Assembly: GCA_028287465.1 (NCBI GenBank)
Contig: JAQBPO010000086.1
Location: forward strand, 1-64,000
Reading direction: 5' to 3'
DNA length: 64,000 bases
From: Fibrobacterota bacterium
GTDB taxonomy: Bacteria > Fibrobacterota > Fibrobacteria > UBA11236
Made by a program: the position numbers and the translations under genes. The notes beneath the pieces are model-generated. The model was not told the DNA's origin. It was given only the letters and a program-made list of their open reading frames with translations, and did no database searches. Positions within the stretch are counted from its first letter, which is position 1; each line of letters starts with the position of its first letter. Positions 15,540 through 23,458 of this stretch are shown here, one piece after another.

Positions 15540-17413
15540 TGGGCCGCGGCGGACGCCGGGAAATACTTTCTGCGCTTTACGCGGCGGCGGTGCTCCTGGC
15601 CTTTTTTCCAGGTTCGACGGGTGCGGCTGAATCCGACACTGGGACCGCCTACGTTTGGAACCCGGCCCGGCACGCTTCAATCCAGCTGGATAACTGGAAA
15701 TCCAAGGCCGGCGACGACACCGCCTGGGCCGCTCCCGGGTTCGCCGATGGGGATTGGCCGGAATCGGACCATACCGGAAAGCTGTGGCTCTCCGAAGGAA
15801 TGGATCCCAAGGGCGTAAGATGGTTCCGGGTCCGCGTCCGCATCGCTTCGCAACCCGATTCCCTGGACCCCCTATACCTGCACGCCTTCCACAATCCCGA
15901 CGCCCAGGAGATCTATTGGGACGGAGTCCTGGTGGGGACGAACGGGCGCGTGGCCCGTGATGCCGCGGGGGAAAAGCCGGGCAAGGTGTTCCAATCCCTG
16001 CGCATCCCGCCTTCCCTTTGCGCTCCGGGGACGCATCTGATGGCGATGCGGGTTTCCAACTTCCGGCAATTCAGCGGGGGCATGGGGTTCATCCAGATCG
16101 GCTCCCTAAAACCCCTCCAGAACGGTTTGCATGGCCAGTTCGTCCTCCTGATATTCCTGGCCGGCATCTTCTTCATCGCCGGCATATACCACTTCGCCAA
16201 CTTCATGACCCGCATCCAGCCCACCTATATCCTCTTCAGCCTCTTCTGCCTGGGCTGCACCCTCCAGACCCTGCCCGTCTTCATAGCCGTCTACAATGTG
16301 TTCGACATGGCGGAATTCCTCTGGGCCGATGCCCTGAGCACCTTCGGCTGGAGCATCATGATGACTTCATTACCGCTTTTCTTCATCAGCGAGTTCTCCG
16401 CCCTGGGACGCAAATGGTATTGGCTGGTCGCGGGCCTGGTGGCTTGCATCACCTTGCCGCTGGAACTGGCGATCCTGGATCGGTTGCCGCCGGGAATGTA
16501 CGGATTCTTCTCCAAATCCAACGACGTGCTCGGCTTCGCCGCGATCGTATTCTCCCTGGGGATCACGGCCTGGGCCCTATGGAAAAAGAAGGCCGGCAGC
16601 GGGGCGGCCAGCCTGGGGCTGGTGTTCCTGCTGAGCGGGGTGGCTCTCGGGGAGATTTTCAAGTTGCAGTGGGCATGGGCCCTGGGCCTCACCTGCCTGA
16701 TCCTGCTCCTCAACAGCAGCCTGGCCCGCAACCTCACCCGGCAAAGCATGGCCTTCCAGGAGAACAACCTGCGGGGCGCGCGCCTGGAAATCGAATTGCT
16801 CAAGAAGAACATCCAGCCGCATTTCCTTTTGAATTCGCTCCGCTCCATCACGGATTGGCTCGAGCGCGAACCCAAGGTGGCGGCCCGCCTGGTCAACTCC
16901 CTGGCCTCGGAACTGCGCATGATGCTCAAGATGTCCTCGGAGCGGATCATCCCCTTGGCCGAGGAGATAAAGCTTTGCCGCTCCCATCTCGAGGTGATGG
17001 GGCTGAGAGGGCACCGCGTCCTGTCCCTGGAGACCCGCGGAATCGGCGGCGAGGAGCGCATTCCTCCCATGGTCCTCCATACCCTTTTGGAAATGGGCCT
17101 CGAAGAGACGGAAGAGGGCCCGGAGCCCATCCGTTTCCAGATCGGCATCAGGCCCGGATCGGGACTACGATTGAGCCTATCCCACGATGCGCCCCTCAAG
17201 GCCCGCTGGCAGCGCTCTCCCGATGAAACGGGCCTCAAGTACGTGAGGGCCCGCCTGGAAGAGGCCTTTCCGGGCAAATGGACCCTGCGCCCGGGAGCCG
17301 CCCCGGCGGGAACCGGATGGCAGGCGGAAATCGACATCGACGACGTTGCCGCCCTCCCCCCCGTCCGGTCCCGTTCCGCCGGCGTCGGCGGGGATGCGCT
17401 TCACCCCCCATAA
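15539..17413 (+). CDS. LytS-like sensor protein with degenerate ATP-binding motifs (probable pseudokinase)
   Basis: A 624-residue paralogue of the kinase at 11477, with the same layout: signal peptide (ending GAA), periplasmic domain with DDTAWAAPGFADGDW and IYWDGVLVG, seven TM helices, coiled coil and His_kinase domain. The H box is intact (KKNIQPHFLLNSLRSI, His428). The N box, however, reads LLEMGLEET instead of LVENGLTHG, which removes the Mg-binding Asn, and the SLFNDG motif is replaced by SLSHDA. The final DETGLKYVRARLEEAF segment is kept. It may therefore be phosphorylated in trans or act as a non-catalytic partner of the first kinase. The start ATG overlaps the upstream stop (TGATG) after GGAGG. 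The frame is open upstream to 14915, but that part lies within the barrel gene. Confidence 0.85.
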   Translation: MGRGGRREILSALYAAAVLLAFFPGSTGAAESDTGTAYVWNPARHASIQLDNWKSKAGDDTAWAAPGFADGDWPESDHTGKLWLSEGMDPKGVRWFRVRVRIASQPDSLDPLYLHAFHNPDAQEIYWDGVLVGTNGRVARDAAGEKPGKVFQSLRIPPSLCAPGTHLMAMRVSNFRQFSGGMGFIQIGSLKPLQNGLHGQFVLLIFLAGIFFIAGIYHFANFMTRIQPTYILFSLFCLGCTLQTLPVFIAVYNVFDMAEFLWADALSTFGWSIMMTSLPLFFISEFSALGRKWYWLVAGLVACITLPLELAILDRLPPGMYGFFSKSNDVLGFAAIVFSLGITAWALWKKKAGSGAASLGLVFLLSGVALGEIFKLQWAWALGLTCLILLLNSSLARNLTRQSMAFQENNLRGARLEIELLKKNIQPHFLLNSLRSITDWLEREPKVAARLVNSLASELRMMLKMSSERIIPLAEEIKLCRSHLEVMGLRGHRVLSLETRGIGGEERIPPMVLHTLLEMGLEETEEGPEPIRFQIGIRPGSGLRLSLSHDAPLKARWQRSPDETGLKYVRARLEEAFPGKWTLRPGAAPAGTGWQAEIDIDDVAALPPVRSRSAGVGGDALHPP

Positions 17414-17414
17414 G

Positions 17415-17463
17415 TGCAGTTGGCGGAAGCTCTTCCCGGGGCGTCCCTCCCGCCGCTTATCTT
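17415..17463 (+). promoter_or_regulatory. Candidate LytTR site and promoter ahead of the TonB uptake genes
   Basis: TGCAGTTGG (17415-17423) starts 43 bp before TATCTT (17458-17463), almost the same spacing as upstream of the first kinase. The next start codon is the small ORF at 17519, giving a leader of about 50 nt. Confidence 0.35.
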
Positions 17464-17518
17464 CAGCCTGGAACCTCGGGGCGCCGGCCAGGCCCGCGCA
17501 CCCGGTTAAGGAGGCGCC

Positions 17519-17734
17519 ATGCTCTTGATCAAACTCTTCTTCGTAGCCGCATCCCTCATCACCCAGGCCTACGTCTTCAGCGATCCCCCGGCGGAAACCT
17601 CCCGGGAGAACGCGGCGGCGGGCCGCGACAGTATCTTCCAAGCTACCTATGGGCGCCCTCAAGCCGGGATCCGCGACAGTTCGACGGCAAAATCCGACAG
17701 GATGCCGAGCGGGGAATCGTGCGCGTTGCGGTAA
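17519..17734 (+). CDS. Small secreted or membrane peptide of unknown function
   Basis: A 71-residue ORF with the best ribosome-binding site in the area (AAGGAGG, 5 nt before the ATG). The first ~20 residues are strongly hydrophobic and could be a signal peptide or anchor (LLIKLFFVAASLITQAYVF). The rest is polar and unstructured, and I recognise no family. It sits between the second LytS-like gene and the TonB receptor, behind a putative promoter. It could be a small periplasmic accessory of the uptake system or a leader ORF. The strong Shine-Dalgarno is the main reason to call it. Confidence 0.5.
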   Translation: MLLIKLFFVAASLITQAYVFSDPPAETSRENAAAGRDSIFQATYGRPQAGIRDSSTAKSDRMPSGESCALR

Positions 17735-17738
17735 CCCG

Positions 17739-17744
17739 TATATT
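17739..17744 (+). promoter_or_regulatory. Putative -10 box (TATATT) of the TonB receptor gene
   Basis: TATATT lies 44 nt upstream of the receptor ATG, leaving a leader of about 38 nt that includes GGAAAGGAAATCGG. This would let the receptor be transcribed separately from the small ORF upstream. Confidence 0.35.
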
Positions 17745-17788
17745 TCCTTCCATGAACGGCGCGATTGCGGCCGCGGAAAGGAAATCGG

Positions 17789-20104
17789 ATGAAACAGCTC
17801 ATCGCAGCATTGATATGGTCGGCCTCCCTGGCCCTGGCGAATCCCGCCCCGGAGGCTCCCGGTAAGGAGGCGAACGGCTCCTACGACACCCTTGCATCGG
17901 CCCCGCTCGCCTTCACCGGCCCCGAGGGCGGATCCGGTTCCGGCCAGTTCCCGGACGCGGCCGGCGCGGACAGCGCATCGAACGCATCGGCCGATACCGC
18001 CATCACGGACCCCGGCGCGGACGCTTCCGCCAAGGTCGTGGACGGAGGCCGTGAGAACGCATCCCGCACCGTCAAGGTCCTCGCCAAGCGCAAGCCGGCC
18101 CGCCTCGCGGGCCAAACCCGCGTCTCCTCCGCGGAAATCAAACGCCTACCCGGCCTCGCCGAGCCCGACGTGATCCGGGCCGTGCAGGCCCTGCCCGGCG
18201 TGGTCGCTTCGTCGGACTTCTCCACCAAGCTCTACGTGCGCGGCAGTTCCAGCGATCAGAACCTGGTCCTGTTCGACAATGCCGCGCTCTATTCCCCCAT
18301 GCATTTCGGCGGCATCTTCTCCACCTTCCTCGCGGACGCCGTGGGCGGGATGGATTTCTACAAGGGCGGCTTCAGCCCGCGTTACGGCAACCGCCTGAGC
18401 TCGGTGCTTTCGGTGGACAGCAAGAACGGAGGCGCCACCGATACCGGGTCCGCCAAGGATACATGGGCCCAGGGAACGGCGCGCGTGACCACGCTTTCAG
18501 GATCCCTGGAGACCGACGGGCGCAAAGGGAACCTTTCCTGGGTCATGGCCGGGCGCCGCACCTGGATCGATCAGGCCTTGTCGGCGGGCCGGGCCGTCGG
18601 CGCCACCGACCTCAAGCTGCCGTATTACTTCTACGATGCCCAGGGGAGCGCGGCCTACGGAAGCAAGGGGGATACCTTGCGGGTTTCGGCCTACCAGGGC
18701 CGCGACGAACTCGCCCTGGATCCCATCTCCATCGAATGGGGCAATACCGCCATACCCGTCAACGTGAAGCTCAGGCTGAACGAACGCTGGGACTATGCCG
18801 GCACCTTCGCCTACTCGCGCTTCTCCCAGGTCTGGGCCTTCTCGGATATCCAGCGCATGACCAATTCCATGGAAGACTGGAACGTAAGGCAGGAAGTCGC
18901 CTTCAATCCGGGCTCGGGACACCTGATCACCCTGGGCGGCGAATACAACCATTTCCGCGCGGAAATGGGACAGGACATGCCCATTTACGATCTGCATACC
19001 CATGACAATACCTCGGCCGATCTCTACGCCGGGTACCTCCAGGATCGCTGGGTGGCCTCGCCCAAGCACACCTTCACCGCCGGCGCGCGGGGCTACATGT
19101 ACCCGGAGCTGAACGATGTCGCCTGGGATCCGCGGGCCTCCTATACCTGGCGCCCGGCCAAGGATTGGCGCGTAGACGCCAATGCCGGAGCCTACCACCA
19201 GCACCTGACCAGCATCCGCTGGACCGACCAGGAGACCTTCAACGAATTCTGGTATCCCGCGAAAGGTTCCATCAAGCCCTCCCATTCCATCCAGCTGTCC
19301 GCGGGCGTGGAGAAATCCGAAATGACCCGGCTGCACCTGCGCCTGGGCCTGGAAGCCTATTACAAGGATATCCGGGACCTGCCGCTCTTCTATCCCAATC
19401 GCACCGTATCCGAGACCCAGGCGGCGGACAGCGCCGCCTCCGGCTACCAGGTCGCCCAGGACTTCACCACCCAGGACGGCTACGCGGCGGGGGCGGAATT
19501 GACCGTGGGCCGGGACGAGGGCGCCGTGACCGGCGAGATCAGCTGGGGCCTGTCCCAGGCCGTGCTGAAGCAAGCCGATTTCACCAACGACCTGGGGACC
19601 CACTCCTTCGACGCCTATGCCGCGGACTGGGGCCAGCGCAATACCGCCAAGGCCAAGCTGAACCTCAACTGGCGCGGCAACGGGGGAAACTCCTTCTGGA
19701 CCTCCGCGAAGCAAGGCCGCTTCCTGCGCACCACCCTGCAGGCCAACTACCATACCGGCCTGCCTTACACGCAATTCCAGGACATGTATACCGTGCATGA
19801 GCCCGACCAGGGGTATGACGGGGCGAACGGGTCCGGCCCGCCCAACTACCTGAAGGACAATGCCTACCTGCGCCAGGGACGCCGCAACGGCGCCGTCCGC
19901 GGAGACTATTTCCGCCTGGACGCGACCGTGATCGACTGGGGCCGCGAGGGCAAATGGCGCCTGTACTGGACCATCCTCAACCTCACGGACCGCGAGAACG
20001 TGTTCCTGATCAATTTCGATACAAGCAAGAACCCTCCCGAGAAGAACGAGACATACCAGATCCCCATGCTCCCCATCCTGGTCGGCTATGAATACCAATT
20101 CTGA
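17789..20104 (+). CDS. TonB-dependent outer-membrane receptor
   Basis: A 771-residue receptor for TonB-powered import. Signal peptide 1-18, then a ~75-residue Ala/Asp-rich linker. The plug domain starts around VKVLAKRKPARLAG with SSAEIKRLPGLAEPDVIRAV, LPGV and KLYVRGSSSDQNLVLFDN. The C-terminal barrel ends in GYEYQF with the terminal aromatic expected of outer-membrane proteins. The AEPDVIRAVQ-LPGV plug is typical of the receptors that in Bacteroidota pair with DUF4249 lipoproteins, and such a lipoprotein follows 25 nt downstream. The start at 17789 (after AAAGGAAA) gives the clean signal peptide. The substrate is unknown. The DPISIEWGNTAIP segment and many Trp/Tyr are barrel features, not a specificity clue. 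Confidence 0.92.
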   Translation: MKQLIAALIWSASLALANPAPEAPGKEANGSYDTLASAPLAFTGPEGGSGSGQFPDAAGADSASNASADTAITDPGADASAKVVDGGRENASRTVKVLAKRKPARLAGQTRVSSAEIKRLPGLAEPDVIRAVQALPGVVASSDFSTKLYVRGSSSDQNLVLFDNAALYSPMHFGGIFSTFLADAVGGMDFYKGGFSPRYGNRLSSVLSVDSKNGGATDTGSAKDTWAQGTARVTTLSGSLETDGRKGNLSWVMAGRRTWIDQALSAGRAVGATDLKLPYYFYDAQGSAAYGSKGDTLRVSAYQGRDELALDPISIEWGNTAIPVNVKLRLNERWDYAGTFAYSRFSQVWAFSDIQRMTNSMEDWNVRQEVAFNPGSGHLITLGGEYNHFRAEMGQDMPIYDLHTHDNTSADLYAGYLQDRWVASPKHTFTAGARGYMYPELNDVAWDPRASYTWRPAKDWRVDANAGAYHQHLTSIRWTDQETFNEFWYPAKGSIKPSHSIQLSAGVEKSEMTRLHLRLGLEAYYKDIRDLPLFYPNRTVSETQAADSAASGYQVAQDFTTQDGYAAGAELTVGRDEGAVTGEISWGLSQAVLKQADFTNDLGTHSFDAYAADWGQRNTAKAKLNLNWRGNGGNSFWTSAKQGRFLRTTLQANYHTGLPYTQFQDMYTVHEPDQGYDGANGSGPPNYLKDNAYLRQGRRNGAVRGDYFRLDATVIDWGREGKWRLYWTILNLTDRENVFLINFDTSKNPPEKNETYQIPMLPILVGYEYQF

Positions 20105-20129
20105 ACGCATCCGAAACCCCGAGGTTACC

Positions 20130-21446
20130 ATGAACGCGAAGAACAAGAACGATTTCTCCAACCTCGCCACCGCGGTAAGCGCCCTGGCCATGCTCACCCT
20201 GGCCGCCTGCAACGGTCCCTGGAACATGCAGGCGGAAACCGGGCCGCAACCCGCCAAGCTCTGGGTTTCCATGCTCCTGGTGGCGGATCGGCCCATGGAC
20301 ACCTTATGGCTGGAACGCCCCGTCTCCCTGTACGGCGGGCACGTCAGGGATTCCTCCCTCGCCTATGTGGATGCCCCGGCGAGCGAGGTGACGGTAACGG
20401 AGTCGGGCCCGGGAACCCAGATCCGCTTCCGTCCCGCAGCCGGCCGCGCCGCGGCCTGGGTCCCCGAGGATACGGCCTACCGCGTCAAGCGCGGCGCGGA
20501 ATACGCCTTGGCCGCAACGGTGCGGTGGAACGCCTCCCCGGATTTCCCGGCCGGCTCGGACTTCCGGGTGGAAACCCTGACGGCCAAGGCCCGCGTCCCC
20601 GCCAGCTACGCCTTGGATACGACCGTGCGCGTTCCCGTGGAATCCCTGCACCCCGCCTTGTCCACGGGCTTGCCGGCCGCCACCGCCGAACGCGCCCGTA
20701 CGGATGCGGCCTATCGCAAAACCGTATACGACAGTCTCGGAACGCTTCCGGGAATCCGTTCCCTTGCGGACCGGGGAGTCGGCGAAGACGATTTCGCCGC
20801 CTACCTGGAAGGCGAGGCCGTGTTCATCCCCATTCGCGCCGGCGACACCCTGTATTACATCTTCGACGCGGCCCCCAGCCGGGATTATTCCGGGACGACC
20901 ACCCACCGGTATTCCCTGCCCTGGCTGTTCGGCCAGAAGATCGACAAGGGCGATTTCGGCGGCGTCATCCTGTCCCAGCATTTCGACAGCGCCCGCGCGC
21001 GCATCTACGATCCGCTCCAGAAGGGAATCGATGACGCCTTCCAGGGGGACCTGGACAGCGTCGCATTCTACCAGCACGGATCCGTCCGCACCATGATCAC
21101 CGCAGGCTCCTATTTCTCCGACCTCAAGGGCTATCCCGACACCCTGCGCCTGACCAACCTCCTGTGGGGCTATACGGGACGCAATGTCATGTACGCCTAC
21201 AGCGTCGATCCCCTGTATTACGAGTACTACAAAGGCCTCATCCAATCGGGAACGGAAGGCGGATCGGGATTGGGAGGAGGCAGCAGCCGGCCGCAGAACA
21301 TCCTGCGCTACAGCAATATCTCGAACGGGGACGGCTATTTCTCCGCCGCCATCGTCGACAGTTTCGCCGTGAACATCCGCGCGGTCCGGGACACCATCCC
21401 GGTTTCCGCCTTGCGCGACGCCTGGTTGCGGGACCAGGAACCCTAG
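20130..21446 (+). CDS. DUF4249-like lipoprotein, partner of the TonB receptor
   Basis: A 438-residue lipoprotein. The ATG at 20130 follows GAGG and gives a signal peptide with lipobox LTLAAC (Cys31). The rest is mostly beta-rich, with a C-terminal NILRYSNISNGDGYFSA segment like the conserved end of DUF4249 proteins ('N..sNI.nG.GyF.a'). In Bacteroidota DUF4249 genes directly follow TonB-dependent receptors and are thought to be surface or periplasmic accessory lipoproteins. The same order here supports the call, which is by motif only. The large insertion around 165-230 (ALSTGLPAATAERARTDAAY and so on) I do not recognise. Confidence 0.65.
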   Translation: MNAKNKNDFSNLATAVSALAMLTLAACNGPWNMQAETGPQPAKLWVSMLLVADRPMDTLWLERPVSLYGGHVRDSSLAYVDAPASEVTVTESGPGTQIRFRPAAGRAAAWVPEDTAYRVKRGAEYALAATVRWNASPDFPAGSDFRVETLTAKARVPASYALDTTVRVPVESLHPALSTGLPAATAERARTDAAYRKTVYDSLGTLPGIRSLADRGVGEDDFAAYLEGEAVFIPIRAGDTLYYIFDAAPSRDYSGTTTHRYSLPWLFGQKIDKGDFGGVILSQHFDSARARIYDPLQKGIDDAFQGDLDSVAFYQHGSVRTMITAGSYFSDLKGYPDTLRLTNLLWGYTGRNVMYAYSVDPLYYEYYKGLIQSGTEGGSGLGGGSSRPQNILRYSNISNGDGYFSAAIVDSFAVNIRAVRDTIPVSALRDAWLRDQEP

Positions 21447-21527
21447 GCCCTGCGATGGGCCGGTGCAATTCATCGCCCCGAAGCGGCATTACACCGGAGG
21501 ATGATCCGGCGGGGCCGCGGCGGGGCG

Positions 21528-21533
21528 TATCTT
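21528..21533 (+). promoter_or_regulatory. Putative -10 box (TATCTT) of exbB-exbD-tonB
   Basis: TATCTT in GGGGCGTATCTTGG lies 60 nt upstream of the exbB ATG, in the 147-nt gap after the DUF4249-like gene. It suggests the energy-transducing genes can be expressed on their own. Confidence 0.35.
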
Positions 21534-21593
21534 GGAAACGACGGTAACACCCAAACGGCCCGCGGGCCGGAAACGAATCGAAGGAGACCTGAA

Positions 21594-22250
21594 ATGAACG
21601 ACCTCATCCAAAACCTCGCCCCCGCCCTGCTCATCCTGGAGAAGGGCCTGCTGGCCCTGCTTCTCGCCTTGGGAGCCGCATCCCTGGCGATATTCCTGTG
21701 GCGCTGGAGGAGCTACAACAAGGCCCAGGGCCAACCCCAGAAATGGATCCGCATCCTCACCCAGGAGATGTCCAGCCCCCGCATCCCCGCCATCGCCCTC
21801 TCCCCCGCCGACGACGCGACCTTGGCCGGCCGGGTGGTGCGTACGGGCCTGGCGAACCAAGGGCTCAATCCCGACGCCCTGGACAAGGTCTTCGAGGTGC
21901 AGGAATCGGCCGAGAAGCGCGAGCTCGAGAAGGGCCTTTCCTTCCTCGGTACCGTCGGCGCCAACGCCCCCTTCCTCGGCCTGACCGGGACCGTCATCGG
22001 CATCCTGGTGGCCTTCGAGCGCTTCGCGGCCTCCGGAGGCAAGGGCAGCACGGAAGTCATGGTGTCCATCTCCCAGGCCCTGGTCGCGACCGCCATCGGC
22101 CTGGTGGTGGCCATCCCCGCCGTCGTCTTCTTCAACCTGCTCAAGCAGAAATCCAAATCCGTGCTCGAAGGCGCGCGCGAAGTCCGCGGCCTGATCGTGG
22201 CCCGGAGCCTCCAGGCCGGATACGCCAACGCGTCCGGAAGGGAGGACTGA
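21594..22250 (+). CDS. exbB: ExbB/TolQ/MotA-family proton channel subunit
   Basis: A 218-residue inner-membrane protein that with ExbD converts proton flow into motion of TonB. Three hydrophobic segments are visible: LLILEKGLLALLLALGAASL near the N-terminus, APFLGLTGTVIGILVAF in the middle and ALVATAIGLVVAIPAVVFF near the end. The last two hold the family's conserved Gly/Thr/Pro pattern (GLTGTV, TAIGL..AIPA). The start at 21594 has GAAGGAG. The stop overlaps the exbD start (TGATG), so the two are coupled. TolQ is an alternative name, but a TonB-type protein in the same operon favours ExbB. Confidence 0.9.
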   Translation: MNDLIQNLAPALLILEKGLLALLLALGAASLAIFLWRWRSYNKAQGQPQKWIRILTQEMSSPRIPAIALSPADDATLAGRVVRTGLANQGLNPDALDKVFEVQESAEKRELEKGLSFLGTVGANAPFLGLTGTVIGILVAFERFAASGGKGSTEVMVSISQALVATAIGLVVAIPAVVFFNLLKQKSKSVLEGAREVRGLIVARSLQAGYANASGRED

Positions 22251-22663
22251 TGGCCGCCGCGACCTCCCATTCCGACGATGAAATCATGACCGCCATAAAC
22301 ATCACGCCCCTGGTGGACATCTTCCTGGTGCTGCTCATCATCTTCATGATCACGAGCTCGGTGGTGGACCAGAAGCAGATTCCCGTGAACCTGCCCAAGG
22401 CGGCCCATGCCGGCACGGAAGCGCCCAAGGCTTCGGGCCTGGTGGTGGACAAGGACCGCCATTTGTTCCTGGACGGGGAACTGCGCGACTCGGCCCAGAT
22501 CTGCGCCCTGCTCAAGCGGGCCGTGGCCGCGGACCTGGAGCACCAGGTGCTCATCGGCGCGGACGAGGACCTGCCCTATCGCGAGGTGGTGGGGGTGATC
22601 GACATGATTCGCGGGGCCGGCGTGCGGAAGTACGCCTTGAAGGTCTCAAGGACGGGAACATGA
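22250..22663 (+). CDS. exbD: ExbD/TolR-family proton channel subunit
   Basis: A 137-residue bitopic protein. The single TM helix carries the essential aspartate, Asp23, in NITPLVDIFLVLLIIFMIT, the textbook ExbD/TolR motif. The periplasmic part has VVDKDRHLFLDGE and ends with GAGVRKYALKVSRTG, the usual TolR-like fold. It starts with ATG 22250 after GGGAGG, overlapping the exbB stop. Its stop overlaps the tonB start (ATGA). The reading frame is open far upstream, but that part lies inside exbB. Confidence 0.92.
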   Translation: MAAATSHSDDEIMTAINITPLVDIFLVLLIIFMITSSVVDQKQIPVNLPKAAHAGTEAPKASGLVVDKDRHLFLDGELRDSAQICALLKRAVAADLEHQVLIGADEDLPYREVVGVIDMIRGAGVRKYALKVSRTGT

Positions 22664-23436
22664 TCATGACCATGCCGGAAAAGCCGAAGCAACCGCGGCG
22701 GCCCCGCCTTTCGCCCAGGCTGGAAAGGATGCGCCGGATCCGCAAGGCCCCGCGCGCGGAGGCCGGGCCCGAGTCCATCGTCCTGCATATGCCTGCGTCC
22801 AAGAAGCCGGGCGGGACGGATCTCTCCCTGGCCGCGATGGTTCTTTTCATCATAGGCCTGGCATTCTATGCCGCCGGGAAGATGCCGGCCCATCGCGAAC
22901 CTCCCGAAGAGATCCTGGAGATGGCGGAATCCCCGCCGCCGCCGGTGGACGTGAAGGAACCGCCCAAGCCCCCGCCGCCGCCGCCTGAGCGCGCGGCCCC
23001 TCCCGCCGCCCGGATGGAAGCGCCGCCGCCGGTGTTCGGGTTGCAGCAGGACGAGACCTCGGAGGAAGGGGACATGGCTTCGGCCACGGGAAATACCCTG
23101 GCCACGGCCCCGGAGGCCATCGTGCAGAAGGCGCCGGCGCCCCTTTACTCGGAACCCGTCGAGCTGGATCGCGCGCCCGCCTTTCTCAAGCAGGTCATGG
23201 CGGAATATCCCGAGTGGGCCCAGGATCAGGGCGTGGAAGCGGTGGTGCTTGTCTGGGTGACCATCGACGCTGACGGGCGCGTGACCAACGCCGCCGTCAA
23301 GCGCGGGGCGGGAAAGGATTTCGACGCCGGGGCCCTCGAGGCCGCGCGCGCCAGCCTGTTCCAGCCCCTGGTCAAGGACGGAGCGCGCCTGCCCAGCCGG
23401 TTCGTGGTCACCTATGACTTCAAACTCGAGAGTTGA
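22660..23436 (+). CDS. tonB: TonB-family energy-transducing protein
   Basis: A 258-residue TonB. A basic cytoplasmic head of unusual length (about 55 residues, rich in Arg/Lys/Pro) precedes the single TM helix (LSLAAMVLFIIGLAFYAAG). A proline-rich periplasmic linker follows (ESPPPPVDVKEPPKPPPPPP), and then the C-terminal domain with FLKQVMAEYPEWAQDQGVEA, VWVTIDADGRV and a FQPLVKDG-like ending. The classic 'SHLS' histidine of E. coli TonB TM is absent, which is common in distant TonBs. It should power the receptor at 17789. The start overlaps exbD, and three close ATGs (22660, 22666, 22672) leave the exact start open. Confidence 0.9.
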   Translation: MIMTMPEKPKQPRRPRLSPRLERMRRIRKAPRAEAGPESIVLHMPASKKPGGTDLSLAAMVLFIIGLAFYAAGKMPAHREPPEEILEMAESPPPPVDVKEPPKPPPPPPERAAPPAARMEAPPPVFGLQQDETSEEGDMASATGNTLATAPEAIVQKAPAPLYSEPVELDRAPAFLKQVMAEYPEWAQDQGVEAVVLVWVTIDADGRVTNAAVKRGAGKDFDAGALEAARASLFQPLVKDGARLPSRFVVTYDFKLES

Positions 23437-23445
23437 GGCGCTTGC

Positions 23446-23451
23446 TATCTT
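23446..23451 (+). promoter_or_regulatory. Putative -10 box (TATCTT) of yjbQ
   Basis: TATCTT ends 7 nt before the yjbQ ATG, with no Shine-Dalgarno between them, so the transcript would be leaderless or nearly so. Confidence 0.35.
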
Positions 23452-23458
23452 GGTACCC

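Noticed and set aside
17752-17865. 38-codon leaderless ORF after the TATATT box before the TonB receptor
   Set aside because: The ATG sits 7 nt after the box as in the leaderless genes, but the frame is short, overlaps the receptor start out of frame and has no recognisable product.
18497-20302. 601-codon antisense frame opposite the TonB receptor
   Set aside because: The receptor frame has full plug and barrel motifs. The antisense product has none and is a GC-skew shadow.
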